Shown piece by piece: positions 52,149-60,993 of a stretch of 64,000 bases of DNA. The position numbers and the translations under genes were made by a program. Where the stretch lies: positions 868,001-932,000 of the forward strand of contig NZ_JACHVV010000002.1 of assembly GCF_014190935.1 (NCBI RefSeq). Direction: 5' to 3'. Below the pieces are notes generated by a model. It was not told the DNA's origin. It was given only the letters and a program-made list of their open reading frames with translations, and did no database searches. This DNA comes from Chryseomonas sp014190935. Its GTDB lineage: Bacteria; Pseudomonadota; Gammaproteobacteria; Pseudomonadales; Pseudomonadaceae. The first letter of the stretch is position 1, and each line of letters begins with the position of its first letter.

Positions 52149-55100
52149 ATGACCGCTACCCACATCAAGAGCGTCTGCCCCTACTGCGGCGTCGGCTGCG
52201 GGATCGTCATGCAGGTGGAGGACGGCCGGATCACCAAGGTCAGCGGCGATCGAGACCACCCCGCCAACCGCGGCCGGCTCTGTACCAAGGGCAGCACCAG
52301 CCACCAGGCGCTGGTGGGCAGCGGGCGCATGGAACGGGCCTATGTCCGCCACGACCGCTCCCACGAACCGGTGCAGACCGGGCTGGACCAGGCCATCGCC
52401 GCCACCGCCGAGCGCCTGCGCGCCATCCTCGACCGCGACGGCCCCGACGCCATCGCCTTCTATGTGTCCGGGCAGATGTCGCTGGAAGCCCAGTACCTGG
52501 CGAGCAAGCTGGCGCGGGGCTTCATCGGCACCAACCAGCTCGAATCCAATTCCCGCCTGTGCATGGCCAGTGCCGGCACCGGCTACAAGCTGTCCCTTGG
52601 CGCCGACGGTCCGCCCGGCTCCTATGACGACCTCGACCGCGCCGACCTCTTCCTGGTCAGCGGCGCCAACATGGCCGATTGTCATCCCATCCTCTTCCTG
52701 CGGCTGCTGGACCGGGTCAAGCGCGGCGCCCGGCTGATCGTCATCGATCCCAGACGCACCGCCACCGCCGAGAAGGCCGATCTCTTCCTGCAACTGCGTC
52801 CGGGCACCGACCTGCTACTGCTCAACGGCCTGTTGCACCTGCTGCACGCCGGGGGCTATCTGGACGACGCCTTCATCGCCGCCCATACCGAGGGCTGGGC
52901 GGCCATGCCCGCCTTTCTCGCCGACTACAGCCCGGCGCGCGTGGCCGCCGGGACGGGGCTGGCCGAGGCGGACATCCGCACCGCGGCGCGCTGGATCGGC
53001 GAAGCCGGTGAGTGGACCAGTCTCTGGACCATGGGCCTGAACCAGAGCACCCACGGCACCTGGAGCACCAATGCCCTGTGCAACCTGCACCTGGCCACCG
53101 GCAAGATCTGCCGCCCCGGCAGCGGTCCCTTCTCCCTGACCGGCCAGCCCAATGCCATGGGCGGCCGCGAGATGGGCTACATGGGTCCCGGCCTGCCCGG
53201 CCAGCGCAGCCTGCTGTCCGCCGCCGACCGCGCCTTCGTCGAACGCGCCTGGCGGATTCCGCAAGGCACCCTGCACACCCGCCTGGGCCAGGGCACCGTC
53301 GCCCTGTTCGAGGACCTGGCCGCCGGCACCGTGAAGGCCTGCTGGATCATCTGCACCAACCCGGTGGCCAGCGTGGCCAATCGCGAGACGGTGATCCGCG
53401 GGCTGCAGGCCGCCGAACTGGTGATCACCCAGGACGCCTTTCTCGACACCGAGACCAACCGCTACGCCGACATCCTCCTGCCCGGCGCGCTCTGGGCCGA
53501 GGCCGACGGGGTGCTGATCAATTCCGAGCGCAACCTGACCCTGGCCCCCCAGGCCGTCACCCCGCCCGGCGAGGCCCGCGCCGACTGGCGGATCATCGCC
53601 GACGTGGCCTGCGCCCTGGGCTATGGCGAACACTTCACCTACGCCTCGGCCGCCGAGGTGTTCGACGAGATCAGGCAATTCCACAATCCCCAGACCGGCT
53701 ACGACATCCGCGGCGCCAGCCATGCCCGGCTGCGCGAGACGCCGCTGCAATGGCCCTGCCCCAGCGCAGAGAGCGATCCGCGCCAGCCGATCCGCTATCG
53801 CAACGACGGCCGCAGCCAGACCCTGCGCCTGGATGAGACCGGCGAACCGACCGCGCTCAACTTCGCCACCCCCAGCGGCAAGGCGCAATTCTTCGCCCGT
53901 CCGCACCTGGACCCGGCGGAACTGCCCGATGCCGACTACCCCTTCGTGCTCAACACCGGGCGTCTGCAGCACCAGTGGCATACGCTCACCAAGACCGGCA
54001 AGATCGCCGCGCTGAATCGCCTCAATCCGGCGCCCTTCGTCGAGGTGCATCCCCAGGACGCCCAGGCGCTGGGGCTCAGCGCGGGCGACCGCCTGGAAAT
54101 CACCTCGCGGCGCGGCCGCGCGGTGCTGCCGGTGACCGTCAGCGACCGGGTCCAGCCCGGCAACTGCTTCGCGCCCTTTCACTGGGCCGACGTCCAGGGC
54201 AGCGACCTGGCCATCAATGCCGTCACCAGCGACGCCGTCGATCCGCTCTCGCTGCAACCGGAACTCAAGGTCTGCGCGGTGCGCCTGACCCGGGTCGCCG
54301 CCATCCCCCACCGCCAGCTGCCGGCCGACGAGCCCGTCACCGAGCGCAGCCACCCGCCCGCCCTGGCGCGGCTGGCGGATCTCACCGGGGTCGCCACCGC
54401 GGTACGGCCCCAGCTCAGCGCGGCCGAACGCACCTACCTGGCCGGTTTCATGGACGGCCTGCGCGACGGGGGCGCCCAGGGCGTGCCCTGCCTGCCGGCC
54501 CAGGCGCCATTGGCCGCCGATACCCGGCTCTGGCTCGACGGCCTGCTCGCCGGGCTGTTCAGCCGCCTGCCGGAAAGCCAGGCCGCCGGCCTGGCCCAGG
54601 TACCTACCGCGCCGGCCGATCTGGTGGTGCTCTGGGCCTCCCAGACCGGCAACGCCGAAGCCCTGGCCGAGCGCTGCGTCGCCCGCCTGTGCCAGGCCGG
54701 TCTCACCGTGGAACTGCACGACATGGCCGCCTACGCCGTGGAACGCCTGACCGGTGCCCGCCGCGTCCTGCTGGTGAGCAGCACCTTTGGCGATGGCGAA
54801 GCCCCGGACAATGGCCAGGCATTCTGGCAGGGCCTCGGTCGCCTCGACGCCTCCCTGGTCGAACTGGACTACGCCGTGCTGGCCCTGGGCGATTCCACCT
54901 ACGAGCAATTCTGCGGCCATGGCCAGCGCCTCGACGCCCGTCTGGCCGAACTCGGCGCCCGGCGCCTCTGCCCACGGCTGGACTGCGACGCCGATGGCCT
55001 CGACGGCGCCGACGCCTGGCTGGCCGCCCTGCAGGCGCAACTGGCACCCCGGGCCGAGCACGTGCCCGTCGCCACTCCGGCCGCCACCAGCCGCCCGACG

Positions 55101-56180
55101 GCGGTGCCCGCGCGACTGGTCATCAACCAGAGACTCAACAGTGCCGGGTCCAACAAGGAGGTGCGGCTATTCGGTTTCGAGGCCGCGCAGCCCCTGGCCT
55201 ACCAGGCCGGCGACGCCTTGAGCGTGAAGGCACGCAACTGCCCGGAGCTGGTCGAGGAAGTCCTCGCCCTCGCCGGACTGGACGGCGAACAACCGGTCAC
55301 GGTGGCCAAGGTCGGCGAGTTGTCGCTGCGCCAGGCGCTGAGCGAACACTACGAGATCGCCCGCCCCAACCCCGAGACCCTGGCGTTGATCGCCGAGCGC
55401 AGCGGCGCTGCCGAGTGCCGCGCCCTGCTGGGCGACCGGGACAGACTCAAGACCTGGCTCTGGGGCCGGCAACTGGCCGACGTCCTGGCCAGCTTTCCCG
55501 CTCGCCACGACGCCGGCGAATGGCTCGGCAGCCTCAAACGCCTGCAACCGCGACTCTATTCCATCGCCTCCAGCCCCCTGGCCCATGCCGGCCAGGTGCA
55601 TCTCACGGTCTCGGCGGTGCGCTACGGCCGGCGCAAGGGCGTCGCCTCCAGCTTTCTCGCCGACCGGCTGGGCGAGACGACCACCGAGGTGCATATCCAG
55701 CCCTCGCGCCATTTCCGCCTGCCGGACCAGGGCGACGTCCCGCTGATCATGATCGGCCCCGGCACCGGCATCGCGCCCTTCCGCGGCTTTCTCCACGAGC
55801 GCCGCGCCCGGGGCGACCAGGGCCGCAACTGGCTGTTCTTTGGCGAGCAGCACGCCGCCCATGACTTCTACTACCGCGACGAACTGGAAGCCTTCCAGCG
55901 CGATGGCCTGCTGAGCGAGCTGAGCCTGGCCTTTTCCCGCGACCAGGCCGAAAAGATCTATGTGCAGGATCGGCTACGCGAACGTGGCGCCGAGGTCTGG
56001 CGCTGGCTGCAGGACGGCGCCCGCGTCTATGTCTGCGGCGATGCCAGCCGCATGGCCAGGGATGTCGACCAGGCCCTGCGCCAGGTGGTGGCGACCCATG
56101 GCCACCTCAGCGACGAGGCCGCCGCCGACTATGTGCGCGGGATGAGCGAGCAGAAGAGATATCTGAAGGATGTGTATTGA
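52149..56180 (+). CDS. nasA: Assimilatory nitrate reductase fused to a CysJ-like flavoprotein
   Basis: This 1343-residue fusion has an N-terminal molybdopterin nitrate reductase (about 1-790) with [4Fe-4S] cysteines C10, C13, C17 and C45 and bis-MGD domains. A flavodoxin domain follows (about 825-970, LVVLWASQTGNAEA), then FAD-binding (about 985-1190, LYSIASSP) and NAD(P)H-binding (about 1195-1343, IGPGTGIAPFRGF and VCGDASRM) domains as in sulfite reductase CysJ. It should reduce nitrate to nitrite with NAD(P)H without a separate NasC. The ATG at 52149 starts MTATHIKSVCPYC; longer upstream readings are leader. Confidence 0.93.
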   Translation: MTATHIKSVCPYCGVGCGIVMQVEDGRITKVSGDRDHPANRGRLCTKGSTSHQALVGSGRMERAYVRHDRSHEPVQTGLDQAIAATAERLRAILDRDGPDAIAFYVSGQMSLEAQYLASKLARGFIGTNQLESNSRLCMASAGTGYKLSLGADGPPGSYDDLDRADLFLVSGANMADCHPILFLRLLDRVKRGARLIVIDPRRTATAEKADLFLQLRPGTDLLLLNGLLHLLHAGGYLDDAFIAAHTEGWAAMPAFLADYSPARVAAGTGLAEADIRTAARWIGEAGEWTSLWTMGLNQSTHGTWSTNALCNLHLATGKICRPGSGPFSLTGQPNAMGGREMGYMGPGLPGQRSLLSAADRAFVERAWRIPQGTLHTRLGQGTVALFEDLAAGTVKACWIICTNPVASVANRETVIRGLQAAELVITQDAFLDTETNRYADILLPGALWAEADGVLINSERNLTLAPQAVTPPGEARADWRIIADVACALGYGEHFTYASAAEVFDEIRQFHNPQTGYDIRGASHARLRETPLQWPCPSAESDPRQPIRYRNDGRSQTLRLDETGEPTALNFATPSGKAQFFARPHLDPAELPDADYPFVLNTGRLQHQWHTLTKTGKIAALNRLNPAPFVEVHPQDAQALGLSAGDRLEITSRRGRAVLPVTVSDRVQPGNCFAPFHWADVQGSDLAINAVTSDAVDPLSLQPELKVCAVRLTRVAAIPHRQLPADEPVTERSHPPALARLADLTGVATAVRPQLSAAERTYLAGFMDGLRDGGAQGVPCLPAQAPLAADTRLWLDGLLAGLFSRLPESQAAGLAQVPTAPADLVVLWASQTGNAEALAERCVARLCQAGLTVELHDMAAYAVERLTGARRVLLVSSTFGDGEAPDNGQAFWQGLGRLDASLVELDYAVLALGDSTYEQFCGHGQRLDARLAELGARRLCPRLDCDADGLDGADAWLAALQAQLAPRAEHVPVATPAATSRPTAVPARLVINQRLNSAGSNKEVRLFGFEAAQPLAYQAGDALSVKARNCPELVEEVLALAGLDGEQPVTVAKVGELSLRQALSEHYEIARPNPETLALIAERSGAAECRALLGDRDRLKTWLWGRQLADVLASFPARHDAGEWLGSLKRLQPRLYSIASSPLAHAGQVHLTVSAVRYGRRKGVASSFLADRLGETTTEVHIQPSRHFRLPDQGDVPLIMIGPGTGIAPFRGFLHERRARGDQGRNWLFFGEQHAAHDFYYRDELEAFQRDGLLSELSLAFSRDQAEKIYVQDRLRERGAEVWRWLQDGARVYVCGDASRMARDVDQALRQVVATHGHLSDEAAADYVRGMSEQKRYLKDVY

Positions 56181-56211
56181 GCCGTTCCGGCAGCCGACCA
56201 CACGATGAAGA

Positions 56212-56445
56212 TCAATCGATCCAGCCACGGCAAGCTTCGCCATCACAGTATTCCTGCTGATCTCCTCGCCCCGGCCCATCAATGCCATGCTTGTAATGAT
56301 CGCAGAGGCGTAGTTGAAGGTAGTTGAAGATAGTGCCCCAGCCCATTCGAGATAGTCTCGGCATGCCCACCGTCCTTGACCACGACCTCAAACTGACCAA
56401 TCCGTACTTCGCCTTTCCTTTGGTCGCCATTCTGAACGAGTAAGG
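56212..56445 (-). pseudogene. Frameshifted gene remnant with 10-bp tandem duplication
   Basis: On the minus strand one frame reads RIGQFEVVVKDGGHAETISN then GLGHYLQL before going astray. Another frame carries LRLCDHYKHGIDG to a stop at 56212. The shift falls at an exact tandem duplication (GTAGTTGAAG twice, 56310-56329 plus strand). Removing one copy joins the frames without a stop (GHYLQLRLCDHYKHG). No start codon or family is recognised. It marks the nasA-side edge of the accessory patch. Confidence 0.55.
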
Positions 56446-56778
56446 GACCGCTTAAGGGAACACAGCGCCAAAATCCTGCGATGAATAAAATTCAACGTCC
56501 ATATCTATAGTCTGTGACGACCTGAGCTACACCCCCAAGATCGATGAAAAATCCCATATCGGACGGTGACCATGTTTGGCCGTCACACCACAAAATTGAA
56601 AATAATAATACAAATAGAATAAAGAAAATCATATGAAAACGATATATTACCAGTAGCCAATACATTACAGCGCGCTTATTTAAAACTGATACAACTCGGA
56701 GAAATTTTTAAATATGCGCCTACCTTAATGAGCTATTGAACAACAAGAATAAAATTCACACCGATTAAGAAGTGCGAC
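56446..56778. other. AT-rich non-coding stretch
   Basis: No gene, hairpin or repeat is evident. Composition switches here from GC-rich chromosome to AT-rich sequence that continues to the tRNA-Sec gene. I see no copy of the tRNA-Sec 3' end that would mark an attachment site. Confidence 0.6.
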
Positions 56779-57462
56779 TCATTCATAAGCACTTCTATGC
56801 GCAGGCTTGATAGATCCCCGCTCCTGATAATGAGCCTCTAAACAGTCTAAAAAATAAAAGCAGGTGTCGTTTACAGCTTTAAGCCTCGACTCTAGCTCCG
56901 GAGAACGACGCGACCCCCCTATACCCATAGCACTAAATCTTCCATGAGCAATAGAATTTCTCTTATCGACCACCTCTTCCAAGTGCAATCTGTAGCTAGG
57001 ATCCGGAACTATTGGCAAACTTATCCCTAAACAAGCAAATAAAACCTCCAACCTTTCAGGCCAAACATTTTGGAGGTACAAACCAAACAACCCGTCATTT
57101 ACCCTACCAACTACTATTGAAGACTGAGAGCTTATTAACTCAAGCCTCTTGACCCACTTCTTATCCTCCCCCACATCTCTAAGAGAAGAAAATTCATTTG
57201 CAAGTACAAAAGTCAAAGCTTGCAACTCAAAGTGAGCCGGAACCACATTCAGGCTGTTCAAACCCTGCAAGTAGCGCTCAACTCCTTTATTGACACAAAA
57301 CTCAAGCGAGGAATATAAATGAACGTAGAACAACCCCCTTAATATTTTTACCTCGGCCGAATCCTGCATAGGCATTGGAGATTCATTAGCCTTAATAAGA
57401 CCGATCAGAGTAAAAACCTCGGCCAACCTCGCAGCAACATCTTCTTTTATTTTATCAAACAT
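56779..57462 (-). CDS. HEPN-domain protein (MAE_28990/MAE_18760-like), putative RNase effector
   Basis: This 227-residue mostly helical protein has the HEPN ribonuclease motif R-x4-H at 168-173 (DKRNSIAHGR) and an N-terminal helix pair (LRGLFYVHLYSSLEFCVNKG at 41-60), as in MAE_28990/MAE_18760-type HEPN proteins linked to defence and toxin systems. It starts 2 nt after the DUF262 stop, so the two form one translational unit. The AT-rich codon use is unlike all neighbours and indicates recent transfer. The predicted role, RNA cleavage on infection or other stress, is inference from family. Confidence 0.75.
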   Translation of the reverse strand: MFDKIKEDVAARLAEVFTLIGLIKANESPMPMQDSAEVKILRGLFYVHLYSSLEFCVNKGVERYLQGLNSLNVVPAHFELQALTFVLANEFSSLRDVGEDKKWVKRLELISSQSSIVVGRVNDGLFGLYLQNVWPERLEVLFACLGISLPIVPDPSYRLHLEEVVDKRNSIAHGRFSAMGIGGSRRSPELESRLKAVNDTCFYFLDCLEAHYQERGSIKPAHRSAYE

Positions 57463-57464
57463 AT

Positions 57465-58523
57465 CTAATCAATAAGCGCGTTTCTGACGATCTCAATCCT
57501 GCTAGTCACCGCTTTTCTAGAGTTCGTTGCTCCTGTGGTATGAATACGTAGGTCGCTATTATCGAGCAGATCGACAAGTACTCCGGTCTTCAGCTTTTTA
57601 CCACTCTTCATTGCCAAAGCACATCCAACAGTGATTGCCTCAAACAAGTTAACCGGAGTAACACCTCGGTTACCTCGAACAATTCCCTTCGGCAATTCGC
57701 CCGCAATAAACTCGAACGTTTTCCTAAAATTTCTTTCATTAGAAGCAGAAAGCTTTTTCTTAGCCGCGCCTTGCATATAAGAATTCAAAAACTCTTTAAC
57801 ACTATGATCAAACTGTTTGTATTTCTCAAAAAACGCGAAATAACGAAGCACATATTCTTCAGATGTACCGTTTCTAGCATCCCCAGGCTTCAGTTTAATT
57901 ACGCTTGTAAAGTTTTCGTCTTGCGCGAGTCTTTTTAAATCATCATTAAACGCACCGCGAAACACACAGTTTCTGATTTCCTGATTCGTGAGAGCTATAC
58001 CTCCAGTATTCAGCCTTTCAAACAAATCGAATCTAACTGCCATGTCGCTCTTATCATTGAGAACTGTGACGCGCATTGGGCGAGTAGCAAACATAAGCTG
58101 CACTGACTTAGGAAGACTTTCATGGCATTCGCCATTCATAGCAGAGAGCTTTTCCAGTCCTTCTATTCGAAGAGGAGTGTTTTTTTCGATTTTCTTTATA
58201 AGCTTTTTGCTACCTAAGAAATGAGCAAGTGTTCCTAATCGCTGAACACCATCGACGATCTCCCAGGTCGAATCACTATTGGTAGCCATAAAAAGACTAG
58301 GAACAGGTATACCCAACAAAACAGACTCTACAAGCTCAGACTGCCTAGTCTCATCCCAGATAAACTGCCTTTGGTACTCAGGAGGAATTGATATCTCACC
58401 TGACTCAAACATTTCTAAAAGCTGCCGCACGCTGAGATCATAACTATCAAACGAAACTAGGCGCCGCTCTTTGTCTAACTGCTCCTGTAACGAAGCAACG
58501 GAGATTTCAATTCTATGCTTCAT
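57465..58523 (-). CDS. DUF262 (GmrS/ParB-like) protein, partner of the HEPN gene
   Basis: This 352-residue protein has the DUF262 N-terminal block IPPEYQRQFIWDE (46-58), the ParB/sulfiredoxin-like DGVQRLGTL (91-99) and FERLNTGGIALTNQEIRN (168-185). DUF262 is the NTPase/nicking-like half of GmrSD and related type IV systems. The C-terminal DUF1524/HNH nuclease half is absent; residues 190-352 look helical and unassigned. The ATG at 58523 (MKHRIEIS) is preferred over an upstream extension. It is the first gene of the pair, with a possible promoter at 58563-58591. Confidence 0.8.
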   Translation of the reverse strand: MKHRIEISVASLQEQLDKERRLVSFDSYDLSVRQLLEMFESGEISIPPEYQRQFIWDETRQSELVESVLLGIPVPSLFMATNSDSTWEIVDGVQRLGTLAHFLGSKKLIKKIEKNTPLRIEGLEKLSAMNGECHESLPKSVQLMFATRPMRVTVLNDKSDMAVRFDLFERLNTGGIALTNQEIRNCVFRGAFNDDLKRLAQDENFTSVIKLKPGDARNGTSEEYVLRYFAFFEKYKQFDHSVKEFLNSYMQGAAKKKLSASNERNFRKTFEFIAGELPKGIVRGNRGVTPVNLFEAITVGCALAMKSGKKLKTGVLVDLLDNSDLRIHTTGATNSRKAVTSRIEIVRNALID

Positions 58524-58885
58524 AACAACCCCCAAAACAAAAAAATTAAACAAAACTGGCTTAGCATAACGCAGAACAGAAAAAAACCCAACCCAATCAA
58601 AAAAGAAAATTAGCCTTCTTGAAAATCAAACGCCGGAAATTTCATATAATGGATAAACCAAAGCAAACCATCCTGCAATCATAATAAATTACTAAAAGAG
58701 CGCAAAATATTATTTAAAAATAAAATCATCAAAAGACCTAGATGTAGACCTTCAAAAAATTAAAACCATGCCGAACTGAGCTTGTATCGCCACAAAATTA
58801 ATAAATTAAAGGCATTAAATATGCACATATCGCAAACAGGAATTATCAACGCCTTAAAAACCTGATTGGATAGCACATAAAATAA
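58524..58885. other. AT-rich gap between DUF262 and tRNA-Sec
   Basis: This 362-bp gap holds the candidate DUF262 promoter near its left side and otherwise no gene, repeat or integrase remnant I can support. An open frame at 58760-58963 runs across the tRNA and is not credible. Confidence 0.6.
58563..58591 (-). promoter_or_regulatory. Candidate promoter for the DUF262-HEPN operon
   Basis: On the minus strand TTGGGT and TATGCT are spaced by 17 bp, with the -10 about 40 nt before the DUF262 ATG. The fit to sigma-70 is moderate. Confidence 0.4.
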
Positions 58886-58981
58886 TGGCGGAAGGCAGTG
58901 GGAGTCGAACCCACCCGGGAACGGCTGCCGTCCCCAACCGGGTTTGAAGCCCGGCCACGCCACCGGGCGTGATTGCCTTCC
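58886..58981 (-). tRNA. selC: tRNA-Sec (anticodon TCA)
   Basis: This 96-nt tRNA has an 8-bp acceptor stem (GGAAGGCA/TGCCTTCC), discriminator G and encoded CCA, a long D stem, an anticodon loop CTTCAAA with anticodon TCA at 58945-58947, and a long variable arm. These are the features of bacterial tRNA-Sec, which inserts selenocysteine at UGA. It lies 9 nt downstream of selB on the same strand. Its 3' end borders the AT-rich accessory patch; tRNA 3' ends, and selC in particular, are common integration sites. Confidence 0.96.
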
Positions 58982-58990
58982 TCTGTTGCG

Positions 58991-60904
58991 CTAGCCCTCG
59001 GCGGCGCGGGCCCAGGCGCTGTCCGGGCGGACCCGGCGCTCGTCGCCGAAGCGACGGGTGAAACCGATGCGATCCAGGCATTCGAGGATCTGGATGCTGC
59101 GCTTGCGACCGATGCCGAGGGCATCGCGAAAGGCCGCGGCGCGAATGATCCCTGCTTCGCGCTCCAGGCGCAATGCCTCGCCGGCCGCGGCTTCCAGACT
59201 CGCCTGGGGATAGAAGAGATCCTTGACTACCTGGGTCAGTTCCCCCAGCCGGGCCAGTTTGCGCAGCAGCAGCCGTACCTCGGCCTCGGGCTGACCGAGG
59301 CTCTTGGCCAGATCGCGGGTCCAGGGCGGATCGAAGCGCTGGGCCTCCAGCAGCGGCCAGAGCCGGGTCTTGAGCCCCTCCTCCGCCTCGGTGAGGCGTA
59401 CCCGGTGATCGGGCAGGTGCAGCCAGGGACCGCTGCTCTGCAGGCGCCCTTCGGCCAGGGCCGTCTCCAGCAGCGCCAGGTACACGGCCCGCTCCAGTTC
59501 CGGCGTGGCGATGCGGCGCAGGCGATCACGATCCGGACCCAGCTCGTCGGGTTGGTCCTGGTGAAAGGTGGCCAGCGCCGCGCCCAGACGGTCGAGCGCC
59601 GCCTGCCACAGAGTCGCCGCGAACAGCCGCGGGCCGATCCGCGTGTCCACCCGCAGGGTGTCGGCGGGCAATTGCCAATCGCTTTCCGGACGGTTGAACT
59701 GCCGGGCCAGCAGCCGCGGATCGAGGCCGCCCGCGGCCTGGGCCAGGAGTTCGGGCAGGGCTTCCTCCAGGCCGCCCTGACGCAGCGCCTGGAGTTGCGC
59801 CAGACGCTGCGGCGTACGCCGATGGCGCGTCGGGGCGAAGGGATCGAGCAAGCGGGCACCGCCCAGGGTGCGCTGGGCGGACTGGTCGCGCAGCACCAGG
59901 CGATCGCCGTGCACCCCATGCAGTGGCGCATTGAGCACCAGCTGCGCGAGCGCCGTGGCACCCGGGGCGAGGCTGTCGCCTTCCAGCAGGGCGACGCGCC
60001 CGGTGAGATCCTGGGCGCCCAGGTGCACGTGCACCGGCGTCCAGTGCGCCAGGTTGCGCGCCTCGCCGGGCAGCAGGCGCAGCTCGACGTCGATGCGGGT
60101 GGTGGGCGCGTGCAGCGCCTCGGCCACCAGCCAATCGCCGCGGGCGAGGCTGTCGGTGCTCAGGCGCTCGCCCGCGAGATTGAGCGACACCCGCTGACCG
60201 GCCTGGGCGGCTTCCGCCGCGCGATTCTGCGCATGCAGTCCCCGCACCCGCAGGCGCTGGCCGCGGGGGGTGAGGATGAGTTCGTCGCCAACGGCCACCT
60301 GGCCGGCAAAGGCGGTGCCGGTGACCACCACGCCGGCCCCGGCGACGCTGAACACCCGGTCCACCGCCAGGCGAAAGCCGCCACGGGCGTTGCGCTGGCG
60401 CACCTGGTCCAGGGCCGCGAGCAAGGCGGCGCGCAACGCGGGGATGCCGGCGCCGCTGGGGCTGGCCACCGGATACAGCGGCGCCCCGGCGAAGGGCCCG
60501 GCAGCCAGCAGCGTACTGACGTCCTGACGCACCTGCGCCAGTCGCTCGGCGTCTACCCGATCGGCCTTGGTCAGGGCCACCAGCAACCGGGGAATGCCGA
60601 GCAATTCGAGGATCGCCAGGTGCTCGCGGGTCTGCGGCATGACGCCATCGTCGGCCGCCACCACCAACAGGGCCAGATCCAGGCCGCTGGCGCCGGCCAG
60701 CATGTTGTGCACGAAGCGCTCGTGACCGGGCACGTCGATGAAGCCGGTGAGGCCGCCGTCGCCCAGGTCGGCATAGACATAGCCCAGGTCGATGGTGATG
60801 CCACGCGCCTGCTCTTCACGGCGGCGGTCACCGGCGACCCCGGTGAGGGCCTGGATCAGCGCGGTCTTGCCATGGTCGATGTGGCCGGCGGTGCCGATGA
60901 TCAT
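58991..60904 (-). CDS. selB: Selenocysteine-specific elongation factor SelB
   Basis: This 637-residue factor delivers Sec-tRNA to ribosomes at UGA codons with a SECIS hairpin. The N-terminal GTPase has G1 GTAGHIDHGKT at 4-14, G3 DVPGHERFV and G4 TKAD; EF-Tu-like domains II/III follow, then four C-terminal winged helices (about 380-637) that bind SECIS RNA. The ATG at 60904 gives MIIGTAGHIDHG; the longer opening overlaps the LysR gene. selA is not adjacent, unlike P. aeruginosa, where selA and fdn genes precede selB. Confidence 0.95.
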   Translation of the reverse strand: MIIGTAGHIDHGKTALIQALTGVAGDRRREEQARGITIDLGYVYADLGDGGLTGFIDVPGHERFVHNMLAGASGLDLALLVVAADDGVMPQTREHLAILELLGIPRLLVALTKADRVDAERLAQVRQDVSTLLAAGPFAGAPLYPVASPSGAGIPALRAALLAALDQVRQRNARGGFRLAVDRVFSVAGAGVVVTGTAFAGQVAVGDELILTPRGQRLRVRGLHAQNRAAEAAQAGQRVSLNLAGERLSTDSLARGDWLVAEALHAPTTRIDVELRLLPGEARNLAHWTPVHVHLGAQDLTGRVALLEGDSLAPGATALAQLVLNAPLHGVHGDRLVLRDQSAQRTLGGARLLDPFAPTRHRRTPQRLAQLQALRQGGLEEALPELLAQAAGGLDPRLLARQFNRPESDWQLPADTLRVDTRIGPRLFAATLWQAALDRLGAALATFHQDQPDELGPDRDRLRRIATPELERAVYLALLETALAEGRLQSSGPWLHLPDHRVRLTEAEEGLKTRLWPLLEAQRFDPPWTRDLAKSLGQPEAEVRLLLRKLARLGELTQVVKDLFYPQASLEAAAGEALRLEREAGIIRAAAFRDALGIGRKRSIQILECLDRIGFTRRFGDERRVRPDSAWARAAEG

Positions 60905-60993
60905 GGGGACGTTACCAGGCGGGAGAACGGGGACGTCATGGCGGCTCCAGGCGGCGGACTGGCGCTCAGGGTAGCGGCGCCCCGCGCGCTCGC

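Noticed and set aside
52815..55061. 748-codon open frame antisense to the nitrate reductase fusion
   Set aside because: Same type of shadow; lies wholly within a well-supported gene.
56181..56460. Attachment-site duplicate of the tRNA-Sec 3' end
   Set aside because: No copy of the tRNA 3' sequence was found near the nasA side of the islet.
57465..58523. Full GmrSD type IV restriction enzyme
   Set aside because: The DUF1524/HNH nuclease half is missing; only the DUF262 part is present, followed by a separate HEPN gene.
58760..58963. 67-codon open frame on the minus strand over the tRNA-Sec gene
   Set aside because: It overlaps a well-defined tRNA and has no ribosome site or coding character.
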